DNA of 64,000 bases, from the NCBI RefSeq assembly GCF_002243345.2, contig NZ_CP022655.2, forward strand, positions 2,482,501 to 2,546,500, read 5' to 3'. How positions within the stretch are numbered: the stretch's first letter is position 1; each line of letters starts with the position of its first letter. This document shows positions 33,708-42,262 of this stretch, one piece after another. A program made the translations under genes and the position numbers. A model generated the notes under the pieces. The model was not told the DNA's origin and did not search any database. It saw only the letters and a list, made by a program, of their open reading frames with translations. The DNA comes from Paenibacillus sp. RUD330. GTDB taxonomy: Bacteria > Bacillota > Bacilli > Paenibacillales > Paenibacillaceae.

Positions 33708-34084
33708 CATTTCTCCAGTTCGATGTATTCCCTCGCCAGCTTCCACTGTCCGTCCTCCAGCCTCCATACGAACATGAACCGAGCCGGATGCGGAGTGCCC
33801 TCCACCAGATTGATCTCCCTGCCGAGGACGAGAACTTCCCCGCCTTCCCTGCGCTCCTGGATAGCCGAGATCTCATAGCTCTTCGAAGCTTCCCCGTACT
33901 GGCTGAGAACGCCTTCGAGATCATAGCCGAACCCGTACTGATCCGGCCGCTCCAGTCCCGAATGCGCCCAATAACCGGCAAAGCCCGGCGACATCATGGC
34001 ACGGATCGCATCGGCGTTTTTGCTGACGAAGCCGTCGTTCCAGGCCTGGAAATACTTGTCCATCACGGAATAGATCCCATGCAA
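33707..34084 (-). CDS. SnoaL/NTF2-like protein
   Basis: 125 aa from a TTG at 34084 that has GAAGGG six bases upstream; an ATG at 34063 is the alternative. MDKYFQAWNDGFVSKNADAI, MMSPGFAGYWAHSG and the C-terminal FMFVWRLEDGQWKLAREYIE are typical of the cone-shaped NTF2/DUF4440/SnoaL-like fold, used by small enzymes and ligand-binding proteins. A TATAAT lies about 20 bases upstream on the minus strand. Function unknown. It faces away from the ketosynthase cassette; SnoaL-type cyclases occur in aromatic polyketide pathways, but the link is speculative. Confidence 0.75.
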   Translation of the reverse strand: MHGIYSVMDKYFQAWNDGFVSKNADAIRAMMSPGFAGYWAHSGLERPDQYGFGYDLEGVLSQYGEASKSYEISAIQERREGGEVLVLGREINLVEGTPHPARFMFVWRLEDGQWKLAREYIELEK

Positions 34085-34277
34085 GCTTATCCCTTCTTTC
34101 ATTCCATTATATTCCATGAGTATAACATGGATTCTCCGCCGAAGGCCCGGCTGATTGGCATGGAATGTCGGATATTCTGGCATGCCTGCTCCGGCAACTT
34201 CATTTCCGCTGCGGATGGATGGTTTTGGAAATAAAGCGCATACTACGCCTGACGACAAAATCAAGGAGGAGCAGACT

Positions 34278-34976
34278 GTGAAGCGTCAGCTGAGAAAGGA
34301 ATGGCTGGATGAAGAGGAGGCTCTGTCGCAGGAGGAGCTGGAGGCCAGCTTGCTGGAAGTATGGGCGGTCAATCGCTGGCTCGGGGGCAATCCGCCTCTC
34401 TTCCGGCATCTGGGACGGCTGCTGACGGGCTCGAGAGGAAGCTCCGCTCCCGTCCGCGTGCTCGATGTGGCGACCGGCATGGCCGATCAGCCGCTCGCTC
34501 TGTGCCGGTGGGCGGAGAAACGGGGCATTCCGCTCGAGGTGACCGGAGTCGAGATCAGTCCGTCCATCGCGAAGCTGGCCCGCAAGCGGATCGGAGCCCA
34601 CGCCTCCATCATCATCCATGAGGGGGATGGGCGCAAGCTTCCCTATGGCGACGGAGCTTTTGATATTGCGTTCAGCAACCTCGCCCTGCACCATATGACC
34701 GACGAGGATGCCGTGTCGATGCTGCGGGAGATGGATCGCGTGGCGAGAAAGGGCTGGATCGTCACGGATCTGGAACGGAGCCGCACGGCATACGGCCTCG
34801 CGAGGCTGCTCGCCAAGGTGGTGTGGCGAAGCCCGGTGACGCGGCATGACGGTCCGTTGTCCGTCCAGCGATCGTTCACGGCGGAGGAGGCGCGGCGGCT
34901 GCTTGCCGCTGCAGGGCTTGAAGCGACGGTCAAGCGCCACTTTCCTTGCCGGCTGGCGCTGCTCAGCCGTGTATGA
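34278..34976 (+). CDS. SAM-dependent methyltransferase of the ketosynthase cassette
   Basis: 232 aa from a GTG behind AAGGAGGAG. VRVLDVATGMADQPLAL is motif I, EVTGVEISPSIAKLARKR motif II, FDIAFSNLALHHM motif IV and VSMLREMDRVARKGWIVTDLERS motif V: a class I methyltransferase like those of quinone and polyketide pathways. The C-terminal Leu/Arg-rich segment is family-typical. The next gene starts inside its last codons. As first gene of a coupled four-gene set it is likely to O- or C-methylate the product made by the other three. Confidence 0.88.
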   Translation: MKRQLRKEWLDEEEALSQEELEASLLEVWAVNRWLGGNPPLFRHLGRLLTGSRGSSAPVRVLDVATGMADQPLALCRWAEKRGIPLEVTGVEISPSIAKLARKRIGAHASIIIHEGDGRKLPYGDGAFDIAFSNLALHHMTDEDAVSMLREMDRVARKGWIVTDLERSRTAYGLARLLAKVVWRSPVTRHDGPLSVQRSFTAEEARRLLAAAGLEATVKRHFPCRLALLSRV

Positions 34977-36126
34977 CGTGCTCGTGGCGGGAGCAGGTCC
35001 TGCCGGAAGCGCTCTTGCGTGGACGCTCGCGAGAGCCGGGCTGAAGACGGCTCTGCTGGAGGCGCGGCGGCATCCCAGAGGCAAGCCCTGCGGAGAGTCG
35101 CTGAATCCAGGCGCGGCAGCCGCCTTGGAAAGGCTGACCGGGAAACGGCGCGAGGGCGGGGCGGCAGGTCCGGCCGAGACGTTCGGGCATCCGCTTCGCG
35201 GCTGGCTGCTGCACTGCGGGACCGCAAGCATGGAAGCGGAGTTCCCTGGCGGCGCGGCCGGGTTTTCCTGCCGCCGCGATCAGCTGGACGGCTGGCTGCT
35301 GGAGCAGGCGGAGCTTGCCGGTGCCGAAGTGCTGCAGGAGCATCGCGTACGAAGGGCGATGCGCGACGATGAAGGCGGCTGCCTCGTGGAGGGGGAGGCG
35401 GGCAGCGGCAGCTTCCAAATTCGAGCCCGTTATGTGGCCGGCGCGGACGGCATCCGCTCCGCCGTCGCCCGTTCATCCGGACTTGGAGCTCCATGGGGAG
35501 CGCTGCGCAAAATCGCCATTACGGCGCGGATGAGCGGCATCGAGCAGCTTCGCGACAGGGTGGAGCTGCATCTGAAGGAAGGCTCGACGCTTGGAATCGC
35601 CCCGCTCAAAGGAGATGCCGCCAATGTGACGCTTGTTCTGCCGGCAGGCTCGGCATGGGCGGAGGAAGGCAGGAACAAGAGCGCCGCCATGCTGCGGGAG
35701 TTGTCGAGGCGCCCCCAGCTGGAGGAGCGCTGCCGTCAAGCCGTCCTAGAGGACGAGCCTCTCGCATGCGGTCCGTTCCATCAGCCGATTCCGCAGCCGG
35801 CCTCCGGACGCATCGTGCTTGTCGGAGATGCGGCCGGATATTACGATCCGCTCACCGGCCAGGGCATCTATCGGGCGCTCAGGAGCGCCGAGCTGGCCGC
35901 GCCGCTGCTGCTGCGGGCGGTCGAAACCGGAGACGAGCGTCAGCTCGGCGTGTACGGCCGGCTCTATCGGAAGGAATTCGCGGCTGCCGCGGCCCTGCAG
36001 CGGGTGATCGAATTCGGGTCGGCGCGGCCCCGACTGTTCGAAGCTTCCATCCGCGTATTGGGCCGGACGCCCGGAGCCGGGAGCCGGCTCGCTGCATGGA
36101 TCGGCGATTGCGGCGGCGTTACTTGA
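34969..36126 (+). CDS. FAD-dependent oxidoreductase (geranylgeranyl-reductase/monooxygenase type)
   Basis: 385 aa. YDVLVAGAGPAGSALAWTLARAG is the GxGxxG FAD-binding site right at the GTG start, HPRGKPCGESLNPG resembles the P-C-G-E motif of the geranylgeranyl reductase group, YVAGADGIRSAVAR is the DG motif, and RIVLVGDAAGYYDPLTGQGIYRAL the GD motif. The start overlaps the methyltransferase gene by 8 bases, so it is translated by coupling. It could hydroxylate or reduce an aromatic or polyene intermediate. Confidence 0.87.
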   Translation: MYDVLVAGAGPAGSALAWTLARAGLKTALLEARRHPRGKPCGESLNPGAAAALERLTGKRREGGAAGPAETFGHPLRGWLLHCGTASMEAEFPGGAAGFSCRRDQLDGWLLEQAELAGAEVLQEHRVRRAMRDDEGGCLVEGEAGSGSFQIRARYVAGADGIRSAVARSSGLGAPWGALRKIAITARMSGIEQLRDRVELHLKEGSTLGIAPLKGDAANVTLVLPAGSAWAEEGRNKSAAMLRELSRRPQLEERCRQAVLEDEPLACGPFHQPIPQPASGRIVLVGDAAGYYDPLTGQGIYRALRSAELAAPLLLRAVETGDERQLGVYGRLYRKEFAAAAALQRVIEFGSARPRLFEASIRVLGRTPGAGSRLAAWIGDCGGVT

Positions 36127-36164
36127 CCCGATCAGACAGCCCATCCCGAAGGAGGAGTGCAGCT

Positions 36165-36629
36165 ATGCATACGTATAATGAAATTTACATCGACAGAGCG
36201 CCCGACGAGGTGTTTCCTTTCGCTAGGGACGTCGATCAGTGGCCGGTTCATTTGCATCACTACCGCTCCGTGTCGTTTCGAACCGGAGCTCCTGAGTACG
36301 GCATCGTGAAAATGGCCGCATGGAGGCATTTCGGCAGGCTGCGATGGCCGGTGTGGTGGGTGAGCAGGATGGAGTCGAGAGAAGACGAGCGCCGGGTATT
36401 GTACCGGCATATCGAAGGGGTGACGAAGGGGATGGACGTGGAGTGGAAGCTGGAGCCGAGCGGCGCGGGCACGAGGGCGTCGATCGTGCATGAATGGGAT
36501 CGTCCGCCGGTAGGCGGCCTGGCTGCGAGAGGCATCATAGGACCGGCCTTCGTGCAAGTCATCGCGGACCGGACCTTGGCAGGAATCAAATTCGCGGCGG
36601 AAGCCGCCGGAATGGGGCATCGTTCATGA
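36165..36629 (+). CDS. SRPBCC (polyketide cyclase/aromatase-like) protein
   Basis: 154 aa, GAAGGAGGAG before the ATG at 36165. EIYIDRAPDEVFPFARDVDQWPVHLHHYRSV is the START-fold N-terminal hallmark of polyketide cyclases; VEWKLEPSGAGTRASIVHEW is the central sheet and the C-terminal long helix (PAFVQVIADRTLAGIKFAAE) closes the pocket. The neighbours suggest a cyclase or aromatase role. The KS gene begins within its stop codon (ATGA). Confidence 0.85.
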   Translation: MHTYNEIYIDRAPDEVFPFARDVDQWPVHLHHYRSVSFRTGAPEYGIVKMAAWRHFGRLRWPVWWVSRMESREDERRVLYRHIEGVTKGMDVEWKLEPSGAGTRASIVHEWDRPPVGGLAARGIIGPAFVQVIADRTLAGIKFAAEAAGMGHRS

Positions 36630-37858
36630 GCGACCGCAGGGCAGTCATTACGGGGATCGGATGCGTGACGCCGATCGGCACTGGAGCCGAAGCTCTTTGG
36701 GAAGGGGTGCGCCGGGGAGAAAGCGCCGTCGGGCCGATCGACCGCTTCGTTCCGGAAGGCTTGAAAAGCCGGATCGCAGCCCAGATCAAGGACTTTCGGG
36801 CCGAAGACTATATGGACCGCAAACGGGCGCATCGCACGGACCGGTACTCGCAGCTGTCGATCGCATCCGGCCGGATGGCGCTGCGGCATGCGGGCATCGA
36901 GGCCGGAGCGCTGGATCCGGAGCGGACGGGCATCTTCATGGGAAGCGCGCTGGGAGGCATCTCCTACGCCGAGGAGCAGTGCAGCCAGTACATGGCCGGC
37001 GGTTACCGGAGCGTATCGCCGACGCTCGGCTTCTCCGTCTTCGGAGGAGCTTCCTCCTGCAACATGGCGATGGAATTCGGCTTCAACGGACCGAACGAGA
37101 CCAACGCGATGAGCTGCGCCTCGGGCGCTGTGGCCATAGGCAGGGCGCTCCAGGCGATCCGCCGCGGCGAAGCCGACGTCATGCTCGCGGGAGGCGCGGA
37201 GTCTCCGCTCTCTCCGCTGTCGTTCGGAGCCTTCGACCTGCTGCGCGCGATGTCTACGCGCAACGACGAGCCGGGAAGGGCCAGCCGCCCGTTCGACCGC
37301 ACGCGGGACGGCTTCGTCATGGGGGAAGGGGCCGCCGTGCTCGTCATCGAGGAGGAAGGCCATGCCCGAGCGCGGGGAGCCCGCGTCCTGGCGGAGATCA
37401 GCGGCTTCGGCGTGACGAACGACGCCCATCACATGAGCGCTCCGCTCCCTTGCGGCACGCAGGCCCAGCGGGCGATGAGGCTTGCGCTGAGCGACGCCGA
37501 CATGCTGCAGGAGGAGGTGGGCTACATCAACGCCCACGGCTCTTCGACGCTGCTCAACGACGTGACCGAATCGAAGGTCATCCGCAGCGTATTCGGCAGC
37601 CGTCCGGTGGCGGTCAGCGGCACGAAAGGGCTGTACGGCCATCCGCTCGGAGCGTCGGGAGCGATCGAGGCGGCCATTACATGCATGTCCCTGCATCATG
37701 GATGGCTGCCGCCGACGGCCAACCTGACGGAACCCGACGAGGCGGCCGATCTCGATCTCGTCTACCGGCATGGACGGGACAAGAGACTCGATGCGGCGCT
37801 GTCCAATTCCTACGGCTTCGGCGGCATCAATGCGACGCTCGCTTTCCGCAGCAGATAG
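36626..37858 (+). CDS. Beta-ketoacyl-ACP synthase (FabF/type II KS-alpha-like)
   Basis: 410 aa condensing enzyme. Catalytic triad complete: Cys164 in NAMSCASGA, His304 in NAHGSSTLLND, His339 in GLYGHPLGASG; the C-terminal SNSYGFGGINA is present. It differs from housekeeping FabF because it lies beside tailoring enzymes rather than fab genes. There is no chain-length-factor partner, acyl carrier protein, ketoreductase or malonyltransferase in the window, so these must come from fatty acid synthesis or lie elsewhere. It may elongate a fatty or aromatic starter. ATGA overlap with the cyclase gene. Confidence 0.9.
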   Translation: MSDRRAVITGIGCVTPIGTGAEALWEGVRRGESAVGPIDRFVPEGLKSRIAAQIKDFRAEDYMDRKRAHRTDRYSQLSIASGRMALRHAGIEAGALDPERTGIFMGSALGGISYAEEQCSQYMAGGYRSVSPTLGFSVFGGASSCNMAMEFGFNGPNETNAMSCASGAVAIGRALQAIRRGEADVMLAGGAESPLSPLSFGAFDLLRAMSTRNDEPGRASRPFDRTRDGFVMGEGAAVLVIEEEGHARARGARVLAEISGFGVTNDAHHMSAPLPCGTQAQRAMRLALSDADMLQEEVGYINAHGSSTLLNDVTESKVIRSVFGSRPVAVSGTKGLYGHPLGASGAIEAAITCMSLHHGWLPPTANLTEPDEAADLDLVYRHGRDKRLDAALSNSYGFGGINATLAFRSR

Positions 37859-37873
37859 TTCCATCGGAACACG

Positions 37874-37923
37874 AAAAAAAGCTTCCCCTGACCATCTCAT
37901 CCGAGATGAAGGGGAAGCTTTTT
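37874..37923. terminator. Bidirectional terminator after the ketosynthase gene
   Basis: AAAAAGCTTCCCC pairs with GGGGAAGCTTTTT, with an inner CATCTC/GAGATG helix. A-run and T-run on the two sides serve both converging transcripts. Confidence 0.88.
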
Positions 37924-37935
37924 CGGCTTGGAGCT

Positions 37936-38214
37936 CTATTCGGCGATATCCGCCCAGAACTCTTCGTCGGCGTCCAGCGTAATCTGGGAACGATAGACGC
38001 GCATGCCGTACTCCTTGAACATGTACTGCTCGATCGCTTCCTTGAGGTTGGCCTCGACGAGGTAATGCGATCGGTCGCCGATAAATACTTCGGCGGAGAA
38101 GCCGTATTCCTCGTCCCAGCCGAGCTGCACCTCGACCTGCGAGGGCTGGAGCCCGCGCCGGCTGGATTCGCTGAGGCATACGGCGTTGATGATTTCGTCC
38201 GTCAGAATCCGCAT
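37936..38214 (-). CDS. DUF2653 family protein (YxcD-like)
   Basis: 92 aa, acidic and soluble. ILTDEIINAVCLSESSRRGLQPSQVEVQLGWDEEYGFSAEV and EANLKEAIEQYMFKEYGMRV match the small Bacillus YxcD/DUF2653 family from memory. Six bases separate it from the upstream membrane-protein gene on the same strand, a pair also seen in relatives. There is no clear ribosome site, so coupling is likely. Function unknown. Confidence 0.8.
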   Translation of the reverse strand: MRILTDEIINAVCLSESSRRGLQPSQVEVQLGWDEEYGFSAEVFIGDRSHYLVEANLKEAIEQYMFKEYGMRVYRSQITLDADEEFWADIAE

Positions 38215-38220
38215 CGGCGA

Positions 38221-38652
38221 TCAGTAAGGCCCGCGGCGGTCGTCGGTCGCGGCCTTGCGCTTGTTGCGGAAGTGGACGACGATGGACCGGATGACCATGA
38301 ACAGGATGTAGATCGCGAGCAGGTTGATGATCAGGCCGAGGAAGTCGCCCATGAAGCCCATGCCGGAGAACATGCTGCCGAACATCAGTCCTGCCAGGCC
38401 GCCGATCATGAGGCCTTTCATCATGCCGCCGCCGCTGAAGAAGCCGCGGTTCGCCGTCGTGCCGGCTGCCGCGCCTGCGGCCGGGGTTTTATTGGTGTCC
38501 GCCCGCTGTACGTTCTCGGTCGATTTTTTTGGAGTCTGCGTAAAGCTCTGGCGCGGAGATTTCATGCCGCCGCGCTTGGCGTCAACCGTTCCCGCCGCCG
38601 TGAAGGCGAACAGAACCGTAAAGGCCAGCATCAGAATAAATCCTTTTTTCAT
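38221..38652 (-). CDS. Exported membrane protein with Gly/Met-rich hydrophobic region
   Basis: 143 aa from ATG at 38652 (GGAGGGGG upstream). Signal or TM segment (FILMLAFTVLFAFTAAGTVDA), a basic Ser/Thr/Pro-rich stretch, then FFSGGGMMKGLMIGGLAGLMFGSMFSGMGFMG and another TM helix (LGLIINLLAIYILFMVIRSIVV) ending in KRKAATDDRRGPY. The Gly/Met glycine-zipper segment recalls the N-terminal part of bacterial Tim44-like proteins, but the Tim44 domain itself is absent. Function unknown. Confidence 0.75.
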   Translation of the reverse strand: MKKGFILMLAFTVLFAFTAAGTVDAKRGGMKSPRQSFTQTPKKSTENVQRADTNKTPAAGAAAGTTANRGFFSGGGMMKGLMIGGLAGLMFGSMFSGMGFMGDFLGLIINLLAIYILFMVIRSIVVHFRNKRKAATDDRRGPY

Positions 38653-38846
38653 GTCGTGAAGAGTCCCCCTCCGAGTGGTAAGTGATGGTATGAACGCCGG
38701 GTTCTCGGCATGAACCTCCATTGCGTTTGGGTGTGTATACGTCTATGATGATAGTCAGGTTTCATTTTTATGTAGATGTGCTTGAGATTTATTTCACAAT
38801 CTGCCGTCGGCAGGTTGGACCATAATAGATAGGAAGGCTGGCGAGC

Positions 38847-39395
38847 ATGATGCTGATCTCCCACAAATACCCCGATGCCTATATCCGATATCTCGCCGAG
38901 TTCCACGGGACGAGAGATTACTTCGAATGCCACGAGATTCTGGAGGAATACTGGAAGGAGCATCCCGGTGACGAGCAGGCCCAGCTCTGGCACGGACTGA
39001 TTCAGATTGCCGTCGGCCAATACCATCTGCGGCGAGGCAACCGGGAGGGAGCCCGCAAAATGCTGCGCTCCGCCTGGCAAAGGCTGTCGCCGCCGCTGCT
39101 GGAGCAGGCGGGCCTTGACGGCGGCTTGCTCCGCAGGCAGCTGGACGAAGCCGCCTCGCTGCTGGAGCGGGGCGAGGGAATTCCTTACTCCTGCTGGACG
39201 CTGCCGATCCGGGACCGCGAGCTGGCGGCTGCCTGCAGGGAGCGCTGCGCCGCGGAAGGGCTGGATTGGTGCGGCGATATCGTGGCGGGCGACGAGCTGG
39301 TTCACCGCCATCTGACGCGCGACCGCAGCGAGGTCGTACAAGCGCGGGAGCAGTCGCTCCGACTCAAGAGAGAAGCGGCGCGAGGCGGAGGCTGA
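38847..39395 (+). CDS. DUF309 family protein
   Basis: 182 aa. FHGTRDYFECHEILEEYWKEH is the diagnostic motif of DUF309 (conserved His/Glu residues), followed by AQLWHGLIQIAVGQYHLRRGNREGARKML. Helical, soluble. B. subtilis YpuF belongs to this family; its role is unknown. AGGAAGG lies before the ATG; the C-terminal 60 residues beyond the domain are lineage-specific. Confidence 0.85.
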   Translation: MMLISHKYPDAYIRYLAEFHGTRDYFECHEILEEYWKEHPGDEQAQLWHGLIQIAVGQYHLRRGNREGARKMLRSAWQRLSPPLLEQAGLDGGLLRRQLDEAASLLERGEGIPYSCWTLPIRDRELAAACRERCAAEGLDWCGDIVAGDELVHRHLTRDRSEVVQAREQSLRLKREAARGGG

Positions 39396-39413
39396 CCGCT
39401 TCGATGCGGAACC

Positions 39414-39462
39414 AAAAGGCTTATCCGAATCGGGCAGCGGCCCGATATCGGATAAGCCTTTG
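39414..39462. terminator. Bidirectional terminator between DUF309 and carbonic anhydrase genes
   Basis: AAAGGCTTATCCGA-(inner CGGGC/GCCCG helix)-TCGGATAAGCCTTT: a long perfect stem between convergent genes, with weak T-runs on both sides. Confidence 0.7.
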
Positions 39463-39474
39463 TTGGTTTGAGGG

Positions 39475-40065
39475 TTATTCCGCGGCAGGCTCCGCGTTTC
39501 TCAAAAATTCGTACCCTTCCGTCACGAGATCAAGCTTGCCTGTCTGAGGATGGATGATCATGCCGTGCACGGGCGTGCCAGGGGGGAGCAGCGGGTGGTT
39601 GCGGACGATGCTCACGCTCTTCTCGACGCTCGACCGCACATTGTCGAAGCCGGTCAGCCAGCGGGTGAAATCGACGCCGGAATGCTTCAGCGTGCGGATC
39701 GTCTGGGATGGCACTCCCCGATCCACCATCTTGCCGATCATGCTGTCCGGGTTGATGCCCGTCATGCCGCAGTTGTAATGGCCGATGATGAACACTTCAT
39801 CCGCGTTCAGCTCATAGAGCGCGACCAGGATACTGCGCATGATGTTGCCGAATGGCTGCGTGATGATGGCGCCGGCGTTCTTGAGGATCTTGGCGTCGCC
39901 GTTGCGGAGATTGAGCGCCCTTGGCAGCAACTCCGACAGCCGCGCATCCATGCATGTCAGGATGACCATGCGCTTGTCGGGGAATTTGTCGGTCAAATAT
40001 TCCTCGTACTTCTTGTCCTCGACAAATTTTTCGTTATAGGCAAGCATTTCCTGGAGATTGTTCAT
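39475..40065 (-). CDS. Beta-class carbonic anhydrase (YtiB-like)
   Basis: Interconverts CO2 and bicarbonate. 196 aa with the zinc ligands Cys38 (CMDARL, with the Asp40-Arg42 dyad), His96 and Cys99 (GHYNCG). VHGMIIHPQTGKLDLV is the C-terminal family motif. The short form resembles Bacillus YtiB. GAGAGG and GGGAG precede the ATG. It is read in the same direction as the HesB-like gene 32 bases upstream and may be cotranscribed with it. Confidence 0.92.
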   Translation of the reverse strand: MNNLQEMLAYNEKFVEDKKYEEYLTDKFPDKRMVILTCMDARLSELLPRALNLRNGDAKILKNAGAIITQPFGNIMRSILVALYELNADEVFIIGHYNCGMTGINPDSMIGKMVDRGVPSQTIRTLKHSGVDFTRWLTGFDNVRSSVEKSVSIVRNHPLLPPGTPVHGMIIHPQTGKLDLVTEGYEFLRNAEPAAE

Positions 40066-40097
40066 GATGCTCCCGACCTCTCTTTCGCGCAGTGGTT

Positions 40098-40433
40098 TTA
40101 GAAGGTGGCAATTCCTTGCGGGAAGAACCGCAGGTCATGGCTGTAGATCTGGCTGTCGCTGGCAAGGATGAAGGCTTGTCGAGCCGGGTTGTAGTCCAGC
40201 TTCAGCTCGGGCTCGAAAAACACCTCGTATCTTTCCTCGTAGAGGAAAGGAAACGGATCGCCTTCGCCGATGACATCGCCGGGACTCGCTTGGGCGACGA
40301 TATGAAGGGCGGACACACCGCTGACGACGCAGCCGCAGCCCTCCGTATCGTAGACAAGCTTAAGGATGCCCTTCCCGTCCTCGAGATAAGGCTTCAGCGC
40401 CTCGACGGCGGCTGTCTTGAATGTGATGCGCAT
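40098..40433 (-). CDS. HesB/IscA-like iron-sulfur biosynthesis-family protein (YqkB-like)
   Basis: 111 aa. The N-terminal ITFKTAAVEALKPYLEDGKGILKLVYDTEGCGCVVSGV is the HesB fold with a Cys-Gly-Cys (GCGC). The C-terminal paired cysteines of true A-type carriers are missing, as in the YqkB/YneR branch. AAAGGAG lies before the ATG at 40433. Its precise role is unknown; it probably binds metal or assists cluster chemistry. Confidence 0.82.
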   Translation of the reverse strand: MRITFKTAAVEALKPYLEDGKGILKLVYDTEGCGCVVSGVSALHIVAQASPGDVIGEGDPFPFLYEERYEVFFEPELKLDYNPARQAFILASDSQIYSHDLRFFPQGIATF

Positions 40434-40491
40434 CTTCCGTCACTCCTTTGTCCGCGGCATCCGTGCAGCCGGCGGCCCCGTTTGATTACCG

Positions 40492-40520
40492 TTGATTATA
40501 AGGTCTGTCCCCGCTATGAT
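40492..40520 (+). promoter_or_regulatory. Promoter of the M32 carboxypeptidase gene
   Basis: TTGATT (40492-40497), 17-bp spacer, TATGAT (40515-40520), 37 bases before the GTG start. Confidence 0.75.
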
Positions 40521-40556
40521 CAAGTATAGGACGTATAGAAGAAAGGGTGACGACCT

Positions 40557-42074
40557 GTGACGACATCTACATACGAAAAGACTTTGGCCGATTTCCGCGC
40601 TCTGGACCGGAAAATCCGGAACTACCATGAAGCCCAGGCTGTTCTCGCCTGGGATTTGCGCACCGGCGCCCCCCGCAAAGGAATGGACGCCCGCTCCGAG
40701 GTGCTCGGCCAGCTGGCCGGCGAAGCGTTCAAGCTCTCCACCTCCGCCGAGATGGGAGAGCTGCTGCAGGCTCTCGAGCAGAAGGAGGCGCAGGGCGGCC
40801 TGGGCGGGATCGACCTCAAGCTGGTCCAGGAAGTCCGGCGCCAGTACGACCGCAGCGTCAGGATTCCGGCCAAGCTGTACGAGGAAGCCGTCGTCCTGAT
40901 CTCGCAGTCGGAATCCGCCTGGGAGGTCGCCCGCGGCAACAACGACTTCGCTTCGTTCGAGCCGTTCCTGGACAAGGTGATCGGCTATACGAACCAGTTC
41001 ATCGATCTATGGGGGCCGAAGGCCACCCGGTATGATACGCTGATCGACGATTACGAGCCGGACATGACGGTCGCCGAGCTGGACTCGATCTTCAGCTCGC
41101 TGCGCGACGAGCTCGTCCCGCTGTCTTCGGCCATCGCGGACTCGGCGCACAAGCCTTCCCGCGAGTTCCTGAACCAGCTGTTCGACAAAGGCGCACAGAA
41201 GGACTTCAGCCTGTTCATGCTCGGCCAGATGGGCTACGACTTCGAAGCCGGACGTCTGGACGAAACCGCGCATCCGTTCGCTACGGGAATCAATCTCGGC
41301 GACGTGCGGATCACGACCCGCTATCTGGCCGATGACGTGACAAGCGCTTTGTTCGGCACGATCCATGAGGGCGGCCATGCGCTGTATGAGCAGAACGTCT
41401 CTCCGGAGCTCGCCGGAACATCCCTGTGCGGCGGAACGTCGATGGGCATCCACGAGTCGCAGTCGCGCTTCTGGGAGAACACGATCGGCCGCAGCCGCCC
41501 GTTCTGGCACCGTTATTTCGGCGACCTCCAGAGCCGCTTCCCCGGCCAGCTCAACATCAGCCCGGAGGAATTCTACCGTTCGCAGAACACCGTCCAGCCT
41601 TCGCTCATCCGCATCGAGGCCGACGAGCTGACCTACAACCTGCATATCATCATCCGCTACGAGATCGAGAAGATGATCTTCAACGAAGGAGCGAAGGCAT
41701 CCGACCTCCCGGCGATCTGGAACGACAAGTACCGGGAATACCTCGGCATCACGCCGCCGAACGACGCGCAGGGCGTCATGCAGGACGTGCACTGGAGCGC
41801 CGGGCTGTTCGGCTACTTCCCTTCCTATTCCCTCGGCAACATGTACGCGGCGCAGATGGCCGACACGATGGAAGCCCAGCTTCCGAAGCTGTGGGAGCTG
41901 GTCGCGCGCGGCGAGCTGGCGCCGATCAAATCCTGGCTGACAGACCGCGTCCACAAATACGGCAAGCTCAAGACGCCGAAGGAAATCATTCTCGGAGCGA
42001 CGGGCAAGCCGCTGGACCCGAGCTATCTTGTGAAGTATCTGCGGGCCAAATACACGGACATCTACAAGCTGTAA
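40557..42074 (+). CDS. Thermostable carboxypeptidase, peptidase family M32
   Basis: Zinc metallocarboxypeptidase of 505 aa, the full family length. HEGGH at residues 270-274 is the HExxH-type metal site (TIHEGGHALYEQ), with GTSMGIHESQSRFWEN providing the third ligand motif and SLIRIEADELTYNLHIIIRYEIEK the conserved helix. GTG start behind AAAGGGTGA with its own promoter. Cytosolic, removes C-terminal residues from peptides. Confidence 0.94.
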   Translation: MTTSTYEKTLADFRALDRKIRNYHEAQAVLAWDLRTGAPRKGMDARSEVLGQLAGEAFKLSTSAEMGELLQALEQKEAQGGLGGIDLKLVQEVRRQYDRSVRIPAKLYEEAVVLISQSESAWEVARGNNDFASFEPFLDKVIGYTNQFIDLWGPKATRYDTLIDDYEPDMTVAELDSIFSSLRDELVPLSSAIADSAHKPSREFLNQLFDKGAQKDFSLFMLGQMGYDFEAGRLDETAHPFATGINLGDVRITTRYLADDVTSALFGTIHEGGHALYEQNVSPELAGTSLCGGTSMGIHESQSRFWENTIGRSRPFWHRYFGDLQSRFPGQLNISPEEFYRSQNTVQPSLIRIEADELTYNLHIIIRYEIEKMIFNEGAKASDLPAIWNDKYREYLGITPPNDAQGVMQDVHWSAGLFGYFPSYSLGNMYAAQMADTMEAQLPKLWELVARGELAPIKSWLTDRVHKYGKLKTPKEIILGATGKPLDPSYLVKYLRAKYTDIYKL

Positions 42075-42159
42075 AGATCGAGCTGCGCCGAGCCGCAGCG
42101 GCTCCAAGGCAAGTATGCCTTGCCGGCTTCAAGCTCCGGCGCGCTTGGCCCTTAGAGCT

Positions 42160-42262
42160 TGAACCAAGCCGAACCCAAACCTGAACCAAGCCGGACCCAA
42201 ACCTGAACCAAGCCGGATCCAAGCCGAACCAAGCCTGACCCAAACCTGAACCAAGCCTCTCC
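42160..42262 (+). repeat. About five 22-nt tandem repeats after the M32 gene
   Basis: The unit TGAACCAAGCCGGACCCAAACC recurs with few changes near 42160, 42182, 42204, 42225 and 42247. It is head-to-tail without spacers and outside any credible gene. The gap 42075-42449 otherwise contains only the terminator at 42256-42297. Confidence 0.75.

Noticed and set aside
36626-37858. The KS as the housekeeping fatty-acid FabF.
   Set aside because: It has no fab neighbours and is translationally coupled to methyltransferase, FAD enzyme and cyclase genes. A dual role cannot be excluded.
42160-42262. Possible CRISPR array from the repeated 22-nt units.
   Set aside because: Units are directly tandem without unique spacers, diverge from each other, and no cas gene is in the window.
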